From: Fomes fomentarius
Lineage: Eukaryota > Basidiomycota > Agaricomycetes > Polyporales > Polyporaceae
Direction: 5' to 3'
DNA length: 64,000 nt
Assembly (NCBI GenBank): GCA_022606135.1
Contig: JABYQN010000011.1
Coordinates: forward strand, 1,178,001-1,242,000
In this document: positions 23,627-36,621 of the stretch, one piece after another
Position numbering within the stretch: the first letter of the stretch is position 1
How the letters are laid out: every line of letters starts with the position of its first letter
Made by a program: the position numbers and the translations under genes
The notes under the pieces: model-generated
Databases searched by the model: none
What the model was told of the DNA's origin: nothing
The model's input: only the letters and a program-made list of their open reading frames with translations

Positions 23627-24780
23627 TTAGCGTACATATAAGATGGGCTTTTCGCCATGTCCACCTTGGGTGGAATTGTCGATAGTGAGGTCTGTCGCCG
23701 CGCCCTGTTCTGGTTCTTCGACAGTCGGCAATACCCTGCTGCGCGAGCGACGATGACGCAGATACAGCCATGCGCCCACTGCGATGCCAAGCAGGCCCAC
23801 AATACCTCCAAGAGTGCCGCCTACTGCCGGGCCTACAATACTTCGATGTTGTGATCCGTCTTGTGTAGCTGTCGGCGATTGCACACCTGTCTGGCTCGCT
23901 TGTCCGGAGTGGGTACTTTCCGGAAGGTCTACACATGAGGACATGAGAAGGTCGTCGAACAGATCAGGATGATCATCTCACGAACATACCCTTTTGGGCC
24001 TGGTCAAGTGCCGCAGACTCGTCCCACTTGTCAGCCTACATTGGGGCCACAGATGTGAGTGATGCAATGCACTCAAGTAAAGGTGGCCTAAGCACAAACA
24101 TTCAGATCCACATTGTACGCCCAGGCTGGTATCGCCGTCTGGTCCGGAATGTTCTGAGGATAACTTGCGAGCCATCATCAACAGGGCCCCTCCAAATTGT
24201 AGTTGGAACCTCAGAGGATAAAGACCTACTCACCGACCGAATTGTACACTTGGACAATTCTCCTTCCACTCTGTCCAGCTATGATGATGTGAGCAATGAC
24301 CAATACCGTGTTCCAGTACGACGACGAACATACTTAGCAATGCCCTTATTCTCCGTGTTTCCAAGTCCTTGACAGAATGCACAAGCAGCGTGAAGAGAGT
24401 ACACGACGGTGTTGCATGCACACACATAGAGCGCAGGCTCATTGGTGGCCGACGGTCCAAGGTATTGCTGGCCAGACTGGAGTCGCTGTACGGTCCAGCC
24501 TGACGAGCAAATAGGTGAGTATGGTCATGTGTAAGGTGATCGTGATTGTGACCGTCGACTCACCTGTTGAATGGCATGGAACCAGTGACCATGCGGCTAC
24601 AAGACAAGGGTTTTGACCGTTAGAATTGTCCATCTGTAGTGTTACGACTTGTTACTAATATGGTGACGTTTAGAAGCGATAAGTACGTACCCAGTCATAG
24701 TCCGCCAAACATGTCACGTTGGAGCTTCCTTCCTGCCCCCTGACAAGCAGGAGGCATGATGAGAAGAGTCCAAGCCCCAT
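23627..24780 (-). CDS. Cysteine-rich secreted/single-pass membrane protein, paralog B
   Basis: Same architecture and exon order as the gene at 7631-9045. The signal peptide is MGLGLFSSCLLLVRG. It is followed by NVTCLADYDW; GQNPCLVAAWSLVPCH; CACNTVVYSLHAACAFCQ; SWTEWKENCPSVQFG; IPDQTAIPAWA; and WDESAALDQAQK. A Ser/Thr/Gly stretch leads into the membrane helix VGLLGIAVGAWLYLRHRR and a short acidic tail ending ILYVR. The tail is shorter than in paralog A. A further stretch down to about 23580 is open in another frame but would need a 32-nt intron, so the stop after ILYVR is preferred. The first ATG of the signal peptide (24780) is used. Function unknown; likely at the cell surface. Confidence 0.75.
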
Positions 24781-26390
24781 AACTCGCTTCCCGAGCATCT
24801 GTAACAAGGACAAGAGTATCTCGGGGGAAGAGGAGTAAAGGGCGAAGCATCAGTGAGTTTAAGTAGTGCATGAGGGCGCCGTGGAGTACCATCCTGAGCC
24901 TACATAAGCCCGAACGCGCCTAAACAGTTACCGTTGTTACAGTTCAACAAGCAGAGCAAGATTCAGAGCTCGCGGCAATCAGCAGTTGGTGTTCATGAGG
25001 TCGAGAGCTTACAGCAGTTGTGCCATGATGACATACTACCAACATCGCCAAAGGAGCCATCTGTGGAGAGTGCGCAGCAGAATGTGTTTCGACCGAAGCT
25101 TGTCGGTCACCTGAAAGCCTCTGTGTCACCGCAATCTTGACCACATCCATTGTTCTGAGTTCAGCAGTGCGCGCTGCACCGCGGCCGGCAGGGGCTGTTG
25201 TGTGAGATGTCGTTCATATAGCGCTATAGCGCCTAGTGGTGTGGCCACTCCACTGGCAGCTGCACCAAGGGGTGCTATTCAGAGTCCGATTACAAACCTA
25301 CAGCCAGCTACTACGCATAGCTTGCAATAATTGATCCGGTACAGGCGAGTTGATGTTATTGATTTGGACGGTGTCAAGCCCGAGGCCTGCCAACTTGGCG
25401 TTTGGGGGAAGCATTAACCTCTACTACTTCAGTCTACTAGTAGTTCCTTACAAGAACCCGGGGACTTGTCTAAAGCAGGCCTCCTAATCACAGCTAATAA
25501 AATACAAAAAACAGTGTCAATCATCACGTCGTGAGTGCAAAGTAAGCAGAAATCGGATTCTTCAAATAAGTGGCGCAACCATTCACTGTATCTCATCGCT
25601 TCCTATGTACCCTGAGTGAGACGCAGTGTTCTCACATATCCATCATCAATCCCGTAACTCCTGGGACACCCTTGTTCCAGAGCTGTACAGACAGGTATGT
25701 ACTTGGATTATCTAGGCTCTAGAAAGCAAACGAGTTGCTACCAATTATTTGCGAGCTTCACTCCACACTCAAGTATAGGATGACATCCTCCAGCAGAGCA
25801 TGGAGTCCTTCAGACTCATAGCCATCAGAGCTGGCGAGTACTGTACCAGGAGCCCTTTGCGTGGACGGAAATACAGCTATGCTCCTATTCTGAGAAGAAG
25901 TAAAATAGTCATGCCTCCGATACAAAAACCGATTGTCGGCTTCTGATAACTCTTCACTGCTGCACTCAACTCAGCATCACTAACCACATGCATGGATTAT
26001 CCTGGCTCGGTGTGACGGTGTCTCAGTAGAGTAAGTGCAATAGTCCGATCCAGGTCCAACGTGATATATAGTGCATTACTGCCTCATTGAAGCCCACATA
26101 GCACCTGGTAACACCTCATTGTGCAATAATTCTGATCTTCCTAGACACGAGGTGTAGGATTAAGTAGCGTGGCTGAAGTGCAGCAGCAGTGGCACACCTT
26201 CGCAACCAGACACGTCTTCAGGGCACAAGAGGTCAAGCTTCAAAGCTTCAAGTCCCTCAATTTGACTCGACGCTGCGATAACGTACGTGTATGTGCTTAT
26301 GCATAACATCATAGTCTGTGCAACGCTCGCACAGTTCGAGATCCCATTGTACTCTTATATGACCACCGGCAGTATAACATCATCATATGT
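24781..26390. other. Gene-free 1.6-kb region
   Basis: No exon-like reading frame of useful length is present on either strand, and 25.15-26.28 kb is almost devoid of open frames. It looks slightly richer in A/T than the flanks and contains a perfect 12-bp palindrome GCGCTATAGCGC at 25221-25232. It may be old transposon debris, but I found no terminal repeats or transposase motifs. Confidence 0.5.
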
Positions 26391-27150
26391 TCATACAGAG
26401 TCCCCCTCTGCAAGACGCATCGTGCGTGCGGCACGCGTACCCTATCGACAGCATCACAGTTGTCAGGTTAGCGCCCTCTTCGCATACGAGATCAAGAACA
26501 TGGCACTTACAGCAGCACCAATGTCCTCCCCCCGCTTCTTGGCTGCTGACTGGACAACCACACAGTTGCCGAAGCCACCTGCGGTGGTGAGGGAGACAAG
26601 GCACTTGTTCTTGCTCTTCCCGCCCGTGCACTGACTGGGGATCTTGATTGTAAGCTCCTCAGTACCTACAGCCGTGGGGCTCTGTGATCGGCCGCCGATA
26701 GTTAGTACACCAATACAAATGTAGACCAGAGAGGAGGGAGGACACGCACTCTTTGGCCGTTCTTGATCACCTGAGCAGCGACGAACTTATTGCCCTTACC
26801 GGTCACATCAACCTTTGCGGATGTGATCTGACGTGATCCATCGACACCACTGCGAAAGGACAAGGTGACTGGCAGCGCAGTAATGAACGTGCCACAGCTT
26901 ACCCATTGAAGTTTTGGATGGTAGCAGAGAAGGTTCCGTCGGCCTTCAACGAGACGGTCCTGGAAGAGTCGAACGTCTGTGCGATATTGGCATTGCCACA
27001 AGGCTTCGCGTTCGACGGGCGCTGGACGTCGGTGCGTTTGGGGGTGCCACTGACGCCGAGCGCGGGCGCGATCGCTGCGTGCGCTTGCACCTGGAGAGAC
27101 ACACTGAGCAGGAGAGCCACAACGACGACGGGGTTCTTGCCAAAGATCAT
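26391..27150 (-). CDS. Egh16/GAS1-like secreted protein
   Basis: Signal peptide of about 23 residues (MIFGKNPVVVVALLLSVSLQ) followed by the mature start HAAIAPALGVSGTPKRTDVQ. Then come RPSNAKPCGNANIA, a beta-rich stretch DGTFSATIQNFNG / DGSRQITSAKVDVTG / FVAAQVIKNGQR, and CLVSLTTAGGFGNCVVVQ with Cys residues likely in disulfides. The last small exon gives GTRAARTMRLAEGDSV, matching the GTRAAR-type tail I expect for this basidiomycete family. Four exons, about 200 residues. Ascomycete relatives (Egh16, GAS1/GAS2) are secreted proteins expressed during appressorium formation; the basidiomycete members are uncharacterised and need not be pathogenicity factors. The first ATG opens a textbook signal peptide. 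Confidence 0.75.
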
Positions 27151-28513
27151 GATGAGGATGAGGAAGTGGAGTTATAAGGAGTGTAGGATAGATTAAATGG
27201 GGATGTGTGAGCGAACTATGGAATGAAGAGGAACCGGCCTCAGTACGTTGGAGAAAGTCATAGTGAGCAAGCTGAAGACCAACCTGGAGCTGGGCTCCCT
27301 TATATACGATTCGAGGTGGCGATCAAACCACAACGAGCGTTGATATGCTACATTGTGATCTAATGCATGAACCAACCAGATGTCGTGCGCGGTACAGTGC
27401 CAGATGTGTGCGGCAATCGCAGGAGGAGGGCTGGGTATCGTTTCATCCATGTCAGTTGGGCCGGAGTTGCTTGTTATCTGAACTGAGTCGTGACTCACAA
27501 GTGAGTCAGTCGCCAATAAGGTGTTAGGAAGTGATACTTGCCATTGTGGGCTTCTTCAGAGACTCAGCTCTCGATCGAGAGCCCTGGAGGGTTCTAGTAA
27601 CACCATTTCTATACATATTCTATTGTGACACAATTATTGTGAGCGGCCGAAACAATTGAAATAAGGGAAACGTTGAACCCCATATGCATGCACCACGAGA
27701 TCAGACACCGCCTGGTACAGTGATCCGGTTGGCTTCGCTGACAATCAGCTTGAACCTTGAGCAAATATATTGCGGACTGGGCAGAGCGGAGCAAACGGGC
27801 GGTACAATCATGATGTCGCAGCGCCCCATAGGCACAGGTCACCAGAGGTCACCGTCGTGAAGCACTGACCAGTCAGCCTCAAGACATTCTATTCAGCAAG
27901 TGATGGTAGACGATGGTGGCAAGTTTGAGAAGGAAATCCAGACCGCGATGAACACACATAACGATGAGGGTAACCTGGGTAACGTTGAAACATACAACAT
28001 AACAGTCCTATTAGGTCCAATAGGCAGTAGTACGGTCAACTCAACTTCCTTGGTGGCTCCTAAGATTGAAGGAAACCAATCTCAGCCAACGAGACAGATA
28101 CGGATTGATGGGAGATTATGGTGGAGGCATGATGGTGAGCGGTCAACGAACCCACTCAAGGACAAATAGTAGCGCCGGCGAACTCTAATATGCATCATCT
28201 CCGACGCAACGAGGTTCTGGCTAGGTATGACTCTCGGATGCTTTCGGAGGTTGCAACATCTTTTCAGGACAGGTCGTGCGGACATTGTGCTAGTTATTCA
28301 TGGGCAAGCGGCTTGTGACTGTGAACAGTTTGACTTAGGCCGACCCCGTTCATGAACTCAGAGAAAGAAGTAGCAGGTGTGGACGCAACGGCATGTGCCC
28401 TAAGATAGGATGCATCACATGTTCCGATAGTGAAGTCCATCCAAGGTCCGCTGTGAGTGCTCAGTTCTGCAAGCTTGTTATACGCACTAAAGCTACGCCC
28501 ACCCGGAACGAAC
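27151..28513. other. Intergenic region between divergent genes
   Basis: About 1.36 kb between the start codons of the Egh16-like gene (minus) and the epoxide hydrolase (plus), so both promoters should lie here. A perfect 16-bp palindrome GCTCTCGATCGAGAGC occurs at 27567-27582. The open frame at 27900-28169 has no motif and is probably not coding. Confidence 0.5.
27567..27582. repeat. Perfect 16-bp palindrome
   Basis: GCTCTCGATCGAGAGC, self-complementary over all 16 bases, in the intergenic region about 420 bases upstream of the Egh16-like start codon. It could bind a dimeric regulator; this is only a possibility. Confidence 0.7.
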
Positions 28514-29724
28514 ATGGTGAAAGAACCCACAGAAAACCAGTCCACGACACTCCCGAACGGTGTCACATCTCGCACCCTACCCATCCGCGACCTCGAGGTG
28601 CATTTCCTTGAAGCCGGTGAGCATACCTTGCCTCTGCTCCTTCTGCTCCACGGCTTCCCCGAGCTCTCGTACTCCTGGCGCGAGACCATCCTCCCCCTCG
28701 CCGCCCTCGGATATCATGTCGTCGCGCCTGACCTTCGCGGGTACGGACGCACCAAGCCCCGCAACCCTGCAGCCCCAGGAGGAAACATGCCGCTCACATA
28801 CGCCGACGACCTCCACCTGTACCGCATCCTCAACCTCGTCCACGATGTCGTCGCCCTGGTCCATGCGCTGGGATACACCTCAGTTGCGTCAGTCATCGGG
28901 CACGACTTTGGGTCTACTCTAGCTGGTTATAGCACCATCGTGAGACCGGACCTCTTCCGCACCGTCATCTTGATGAGCGCACCCTTCACCGGTGCTCCCT
29001 CTCTCCCGTTCGCAATCGACGCTGCCGATGCCCCGGATACGCGACCCATCCCTCCATGGACCCTCTCCGCCCATGTTGATGCTGCGCTTGCGCAATTTGA
29101 CCCTCCACGCAAGCACTATACACATTACTTCGCCGGCCCGACAGCCAACGCTGACATGGTGGACGCACCACAGGGGTTACACGTGTTTCTGCGCTCTTAC
29201 TTCCATCTCAAGAGTGCGGACTGGGACGCAAACGACCCGCACCCTCTTCCTCTTCCCCCGGCGTCCCCGCGAGTCTCACGCGCCTCCCGCATTACTATGT
29301 CATGCCGCGCCACGCCACAATGGCCGATATTGTGGGTGCAGATGCTCCCTCCGTGCAGGTGGTAGAGGCGAAGTCCAGCCGGTGGCTCCCCGAGGACGCG
29401 ATCGCGGTCTACGCGCGCGAATTTGGGAGGACCGGCTTCCAAGGCGGACTGAACTGGTACCGCGCGACGATTGAGGAAGCGGTCGCCGAGGAGCTCAGTC
29501 TGTTTGCGGGGAAGCGAATTGAGGTCCCGACGATGTTCTTGTCTGGGAAGAAGGATTGGGGTGTATACCAAATTCCTGGAGCGTTGATGAAGATGCAGAA
29601 GGAAGTGTGCACGAGGCTGGCTGACGAGGATGTCGTGCTTGTCGAAGGGGCGGGACATTGGGTGCAGCAGGAGCAGCCTGCGGAAGTGGTCAAGCACATC
29701 GAAAGGTTCCTCCGCAAACTGTGA
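28514..29724 (+). CDS. Epoxide hydrolase-type alpha/beta hydrolase, copy 1, with one frameshift
   Basis: Intronless gene of about 400 codons for a soluble epoxide-hydrolase-type enzyme, which opens epoxides through an Asp-bound ester. Seen: oxyanion motif LLLHGFPELSYSWR (about residue 45), DLRGYGRT, nucleophile elbow IGHDFGSTLAG (Asp near residue 130), a lid domain with HYTHYFAGPTAN, and the C-terminal FLSGKKDWGVYQIPG and EGAGHWVQQEQP (catalytic His). The frame breaks near 29255-29259, a run of five C: upstream sequence is in one frame and HYYVMPRHATMADI onward in another. One extra C would make the region match copy 2 at 43-44 kb. A pseudogene or an assembly error are both possible. The start at 28514 (MVKEPTE) matches copy 2 (MAKEN); an in-frame ATG at 28457 is further upstream. 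Confidence 0.8.
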
Positions 29725-29920
29725 TGTATAAGTAGTACGTTCTCCGTCCGCTTCAGTAGTAAGAAGGGGCGCCCACGGTGAACTTCACTTCTGCGCGCAG
29801 GCGCCAGACATCTTGACTCCCGCATACCTCAATCTTTACTGAAAGCCTAAAGGTAAACCAGTTTTGACACAACTTCGAGTAGCAATATACAATGCTGATT
29901 CGCCTCTCTGAACCTTAAGC

Positions 29921-31659
29921 ATGGAACATTCCGCCTCGGGGAACAGACGTGAACAGACGATCGAGCATCCGTCGAAATCTAAACTCATCTTTTCCTGTGC
30001 CTTCTCCAATCTCGAAGACACGATTCTCGACCTAGCCCCTACAGCCACAATCTGTCGTTATCGACTGATAGACATGAAAGCTTTTTTGGACAATTACGAG
30101 CTCGTCATATATGAATTCTCTGAATTTCCCAACACCAGTGGCGCTTACTACTCCGCGATCTCCTACGTCTGGCATGGAAACCCTCTCGTTAACGATCCCC
30201 TTAGCCCCTCCTACTGGGTCTAGGAACTCGGGACCTTCTCCGTAAAAGGTGCCGAAGACGGTGACCCGATCTCCCTCGACGTCCTCTACCACGTCTGCAC
30301 CGCCATCCTCTCCTGTTCGTACAGCGGCTCCTACCTCTGGCTCGACCGTCTTTGTATCCTCCAATCCTCGAAGGAAGACAAGGCGTGGCAGATCAGACAG
30401 ATGCACGACATCTACCGCTATTGCAAAATCTGCTGCATACTGCCCGGGGGCATACAGCGGCTCGTGTCCCTCGATGAGGAGACGGCATGGATCAACCGCG
30501 CATGGACCCTCCAGGAGGCGCTCTTACCTCATCGGACGATCGTGTTGTTCATGGCAGACGAGGAACGTCTGGAAGAGCTGGAGGCGTTAAGAAAAACAGT
30601 GGTGATAAGCTGCCCGATCACTGACGTCGTTCCGGGTCTTTCGGCCTACGGTGAACTGCGCGCCTTGCTGGAGCTATCGCTCTCGTCGTTCACCGCTGTC
30701 AGCGGCTCCTCCATCAGCCTCTTCGGAAGGAAGAGGGCACCTGTAGCCGCGCTGTACGGTGCGGTGACCAAACAGAACACGCACTCTTACATCGAGAGGG
30801 ATATGAAGGAGCAGATGATATGGCGCAGCGCCTTGATGCGTACTTCGTCCCGTCCTGTCGACATGGTCTTCAGCATCATGGGACTGTTCTCCGTCACCCT
30901 GGACCCCCTGCAATACGGCAAAGATGATCGCTTGAAGGCGACGATCGCACTAGCGAGCCAGATCACGTCGTCTATCGGGGGCAAAGCGAGCTGGTTGACC
31001 GCAGCGTACCAGCTAGAGCCCTGTCTCCAAATCTCCACGTTCCCGCAATTCCCGGAAACTAGTGTTGACGGGAATGCGTACTACAGCAGCAACGGGTCAG
31101 CGACGACCTCCAGGCTGGTGGCGGATGTCGTGGAGGAGAAGTGTGACTTCGACCGTTGGCTCTCGGGGCTACCGGAAGGAGCGATGGACGGAGACGGCTA
31201 CTTCACGTTCAGCAGCACGGCGGTCCGGCTTGCTCTCTCAGTCGCAGCCGTTGATGTGGACTCGTGGACCAACAACCCGCTCACCGACGTAACAGCAGGC
31301 AAGACGTTCATGCGTGCTCAGGATGGGTCAGTGTGGCGTGTGACGCGGAAGATACGCAGGCAACCTCCACTTCCCTTACGTTAGCCGTCCACCTGGGGGA
31401 GCAACAATCATATGTCAATCTACGATCAGACCGCCGGCAGGACACACCTAAGATAGGTATCGACGAGGAGTCTTCTATCGTCTGGCGCGAGCACTACGCC
31501 TTAGCTAGGAAACGGCTTCGAGAGATTGCGCTACTCGTACAGGAGCATTCTCCGGGAAGGTTCCATAGAGTATCCTATTTCAAACTCGATGATAGGTTAG
31601 ACCAAATCATCAGCTGCAGTAGAGTGACTGTTTCAGTAGGCGGACCAGATGTATCATGA
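29921..31659 (+). pseudogene. Broken HET (heterokaryon incompatibility) domain gene
   Basis: HET proteins trigger cell death on fusion of incompatible hyphae or in similar recognition. The N-terminal part has YYSAISYVWHGNP, the HET entry motif. After that come YLWLDRLCILQSSKEDKAW, IRQMHDIYRYCKICC and AWINRAWTLQEALLP, the usual run of HET blocks, then about 300 residues of downstream sequence. A TAG at 30221-30223 interrupts the frame between YVWHG and the LDRLCI block; the frame is open again immediately after, with GAEDGDPISLDVLYH. Near 31335-31350 the frame shifts once more, after QDGSVWRVT, and continues as TQATSTSLTLAVHLG to the stop at 31659. No intron fits either break. With one stop and one frameshift this copy is probably inactive. 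Confidence 0.75.
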
Positions 31660-32907
31660 GTATCGTCGACGATGTCATGTTATTCAGGTCGACGTCGTGA
31701 TACCGAGAAGAAAGTAGAGTATGTACATTAGCCTCCAGTCGCGTGGTATAGGGAATAACCAAGTACCGCTCCCTGCAACGTCGTCGACCTGCTCACGACA
31801 CTGGCAGTTTGCGCGCAAGTTCGCAGCCCATAATACGCCCCCATGTAGCACTTGCAAGCGAATTGACGCAATCGAAAGAGAATGCGATGCCACCTGCTCG
31901 GAAGCGTTCGTAGCCTAACAGAAGATGTGTGCAGCCCTGGCCAGACAGAGGAATCGCACATGTTGCGCACCGTGCACGAGCTGCATGATCATGTATGTTT
32001 CTGGGGCCTGTGGCGAGCAGTAAACCCAGTCTCCGCGGAAGGGGAGCAACGTGACGATCGCGAGGAGACGAAAAGGACCGCGGCAAGCGGTCAAGGCCAT
32101 GATGTGGTGTATGATTTACAGGAGGACGGCTAGAGCACGGAGGAGTGCGAGTTAACATGCAAGTGATCAGTTAGTTGTAGGTTGTAAGGTAGTAAAGAGA
32201 TATCCACCATGCTCCACGCAAGCAGTAAGAGCCTTGATTGGAGAATGACGAACATCTAGTCGATGACCTTTACCTGCCAAGAAGTTGCACCTCACATGCA
32301 ACAATAGGGTGCGATGTATACGCGCACGTTATAGATATGGATCCGGAAAGAAGACCGTGAGACGAGACCGCCGGCAGAAGTCGAAGTTGTCGATTGTTGT
32401 CGTTCGCCGGCCGCGCCCCTGCTGCAGTACCGTGTGAGGCTGCCTACCCCATCGCAGCTGGTCACCTCCGATTGTCATGAGATGTCATTTCCTGGTTGTG
32501 AACGTGGCGAGCGCAAGGCAGAGCATGGAGAAGTACCAAAAGAGGACGGGTACATTTCGGAGCGTGCCGGCCGGAGCTCGCCTAGGATGTTCTAGTAATC
32601 AGGCCAAACAGAGACAAGAGCCAAACAGCGGCTATAGTGCTTGTCCATCCTTGTCCTCATCCACCATCTTCCCTCTCGTCCTCTCTCGTCCCTCAAATCG
32701 TAAGTTCAGTACTCTCGTCGTCGCTGAAGTGTGCACTGACCAGCTTCTGGATCCCTCCATTTTGCCCTTGCTGTTGTCATTGGCGCCGTTGGAATCGATG
32801 CATCCATTCCTAATCGCCCCATCTTCCTTACGATCCTGCACGATCGTGTGCACCACCGCTCCTTGCTTGCAGTCACGACCTCGTCTTAGTCTTTTAGACA
32901 TCTCCCG
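31660..32907. other. Intergenic region upstream of the ubiquitin E2 gene
   Basis: 1.25 kb without a supported gene. The last 250 bases before 32908 are rich in pyrimidines (for example CTTGTCCTCATCCACCATCTTCCCTCTCGTCCTCTCTCGTCCCTC, split here only for description as a CT-rich tract at about 32641-32690), as expected for a strongly expressed housekeeping promoter. The scattered short open frames have no motifs. Confidence 0.5.
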
Positions 32908-33837
<930 letters not shown>

Positions 33838-34638
33838 CGAGTGTCTGATGACGAGGCATGACGAACGACTGTGTGGTGTATGATGTGTGTTGTCCTCTGA
33901 GCTGTCCTGATGTTCCCGTACAATCGCATGTGTGTATTCAATCCCTCCATTGATGGCAATCCTTTCCCGAGAATGTGATTAACTGGTCCGATGTGTGCTT
34001 TGGAGGTGTGAGCGTGATACACGCGATCTGTGTAAGTTTGCCCTGACCGTCGTGAAGGCAGAGTCGCAAGTGGACCTCACCGCAGCATCTAAAACCTCGA
34101 GCTCCATGGCCCGTTATTCATAGCATGCTAGACTTGCGTGTGAGACGCAACGATTTTGTCACTGTTGTTATACGTGCAAGCCAGCACCACCGGAACCGTA
34201 TGGTTACGGTACCTAGCCATTCTGGCATTTGCCGACTACATTGGTCGAGCATTGGGGCTCATCTGCGGAGTATGCTTGCTACCACAGCAGCAGCAGCAAA
34301 AGCCGCAACGCTTGCATTGCGTAGTACGATGGAATCGTCGTCGAAGTCGACTCCCTTGTAGTTGCTGTGCCCCGAGAACTGCATCTCTGACTGTTGGAAA
34401 TCTGGACACCAGGGAAGGAAGGAGTGAACAGGGAAGATGCCAAACCGAAGATGCAAAAGACGGACGTGAGGCAGAAGGCAGCGTGATACACAGCCTGATG
34501 TTGCTTCATCCAATCACTCACTATGCAGGGGTCGGCAGCTGTCACACTGCAACAGCGAACGCATCGCCAGTGCATACTTACTGATAGACGTGAATCAAGC
34601 AAAAAATTATGCCGAGACAGCACAAGCACAGGCCCTCA
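33838..34638. other. Convergent intergenic region with a possible small ORF
   Basis: Lies between the 3' ends of the E2 gene (plus) and PIG-S (minus). On the minus strand at 34259-34513 an open frame ends in an alanine-rich hydrophobic helix (ASVAAFAAAAVVASILRR), preceded by NYKGVDFDDDSIV. This could be a small membrane protein or chance, since the alanine run comes from GCTGCTGCTGCT repeats. I do not call it a gene. Confidence 0.4.
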
Positions 34639-36621
34639 TCATCGGTCTTTACGTCCCTCTGCTGCCGCAAATTCCGCCACATTCTCCTGCTGTGGCGGAG
34701 CCTGTGCCGCCTTGCGCGCCTTCCTCCACGCTGCGATCTCTCGCAGCACCGCGCCGACCAACGGCGCAGCGACGGACGCGAAGAGCGGCGTGTAGACGGC
34801 ATACTTGTGCTCGGCGGGGAAGTACAGCAGGGCGAGCATGCCCGGATTGAAAAACGCGCGCGAGGAGAGGGTCAGTGCGCGCGCGGAGCTCTTGAGTGCG
34901 GCGATGAGCGACGAGCGGGACTTCTCATGTACCTGCCGGAGTATATATCAGCAACAAAGAAGAACCGCAGAAGAAGGGAAAAGGAAATGGGCGGACCTCG
35001 CTCAATGCGGCGAGCGCGTCTTGGATGTCACCCCGGACGTCGGCGCCGACGGGCATGCCCTCGATCTGGTCTACGAGCCGGACGATGCTCTGGAGCGTCT
35101 CGGCGCTGCCCCGGACGTTCTCGATTGCCCGTCGTCGAAGAAGTGCATCAAGTTCCCACTCTGAGAACGGCTCAGCTTGGCCGGAGGGTGTTGGCACGGC
35201 CTGGACGGAGGGTGGAAGGCCGGGGACGCCGAGCAGGGTGAGAAGCTGGTATGCGAACGTGTTGAAAATCGGGTCGAGGTCGGTTTGGGTGAGTTTGGGG
35301 ATTGGGTTGAGGGAGGAGGCGGGTGGCTGGGAGGGGTTCAGGAGGACGATGCCGCCCCATTGGGGGAGGAGGAAAGCGTTAGATGGGTGTACCGAACCTG
35401 TATAGAGTTGATGGAGGTGTAAGGGGAGAGGAAGACTTTGCATGCGAGAAACGTTGCGGCTTACCTGCATGGTCGAGAAGGTGCAGTGGGCCGTTCTTCG
35501 ACGATGGTATGAAGAGGACGAAATGGATGACGGGGTCATTGGATGCGCTTGATGCTAGGGACGTTCCGGAAGCAATTCAGGAGGCCTAGAAGAGACACTC
35601 ACATAGGGTCCACTCAGCAGAGTTGATAAACACGGTTAAGTCCTCATGCGTCAACCCATGTGCCTGTTGACCTTCATGTTCGATCTGTCGAGGCTCAAAA
35701 GCAAGCGGTGCGTGGAACTGGACTTGGCTTTCAATTGTGAAGTTGTGCAATACCGATAGTTTGTTAAGCAACGGAGCGATGTGCTCTAAAAACGTGGATT
35801 AGGCCGCTGTAGTTGGAGATCAGGTGAGCACTCTCACTTTGGATCGCCTCCTGCACATCCCAAGACATGGCCGCATCTCCACTTGCGGCATCTTCGTTGA
35901 GCAAGGTGAACGCAAGACGATAACGTGGCGAATACGTCATGACGCGTTGCACTTGCGCATCAGAGGCTGAGTAGGTGCTGTATGGGACGAGGAGCTTGAA
36001 CAGTGTATCTGCAAGTCGGTCCACGGATACATCTTGTGCTATACCCAAGCAATGGGCTTTGCGAATAGAATGATGGACTGCAAGAACTCACAAAGCTGAT
36101 CATCCTCAGGATACATGTCGAAGTGCAACTTCCTTCCTTCCACCGTCGGGTTTCCGTTGCCTCGGCTCAATACAATACGATATGCTGCATCTCTGCATAT
36201 GTTTGGCACCAGAACACGTTATCCACATGCATGTAGACTCACGAATCCTTCCCAGATGTTACTGATATGTTGATAGCATTCGCACGTGCCACCTCCGGGT
36301 CTAGTCGAAACGAAGACTGCACTTTTTTCGCAAGCGTTGTAGCTTCGCGACCATATGTAGTCTCTAGATTAACTGTAATGGGAAATCGCACCTCATGCAG
36401 AGTCAGAGGAAGGTTTGCAGTCTGGACCCAAGGGCTAGTACCTCTCGTTTGCTTTCGGCATGAACGCGAGAAGCGGGGAGTGCCAGTCGGTCGATACTCG
36501 TCGTCTTCCACCACAGAGGTATCGCAAGTATGACAACCAGCCAGTATGCGGCAATGATAGATCGTCTAGTCCGGACACTCTCAAAACATAGCTGGAGGGG
36601 TTGAAGGTGAGTGGAGGCCAT
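34639..36621 (-). CDS. GPI transamidase subunit PIG-S (Gpi17)
   Basis: Subunit of the ER-membrane complex that attaches GPI anchors to the C-termini of proteins. It starts MASTHLQPLQLCFESVRTRR; the first membrane helix SIIAAYWLVVILAIPLWW is followed by KTTSIDRLALP, the family's N-terminal signature. Luminal exons include LPLTLHEVRFPITVNLE, AAYRIVLSRGNGNP, RYRLAFTLLNEDA and HGLTHEDLTVFINSAEW. Late blocks are ELDALLRRRAIENVRGSAET, VDQIEGMPVGADVRGDIQDA and FFNPGMLALLYFPAEHKYAV, which leads into the second membrane helix. The order and about 560-residue size fit PIG-S. The ATG at 36621 is chosen over 36723 because it leaves the short N-terminus typical of the family. It shares a 380-bp divergent promoter region with the SNT1-like gene. 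The Crh glycosidase at 11-13 kb is the kind of substrate it would anchor. Confidence 0.92.

Noticed and set aside
25150..26280. Transposon in the ORF-free stretch
   Set aside because: Looked for terminal inverted or direct repeats and reverse-transcriptase or transposase motifs and saw none.
29281..29350. An intron in hydrolase copy 1 in place of a frameshift
   Set aside because: A GT...AG pair exists, but splicing it would remove HYYVMPR.ATMAD, which is coding and conserved in copy 2.
34259..34513. Small minus-strand membrane-protein ORF between E2 and PIG-S
   Set aside because: Its hydrophobic helix comes from a GCT/GCA trinucleotide run and there is no other support.
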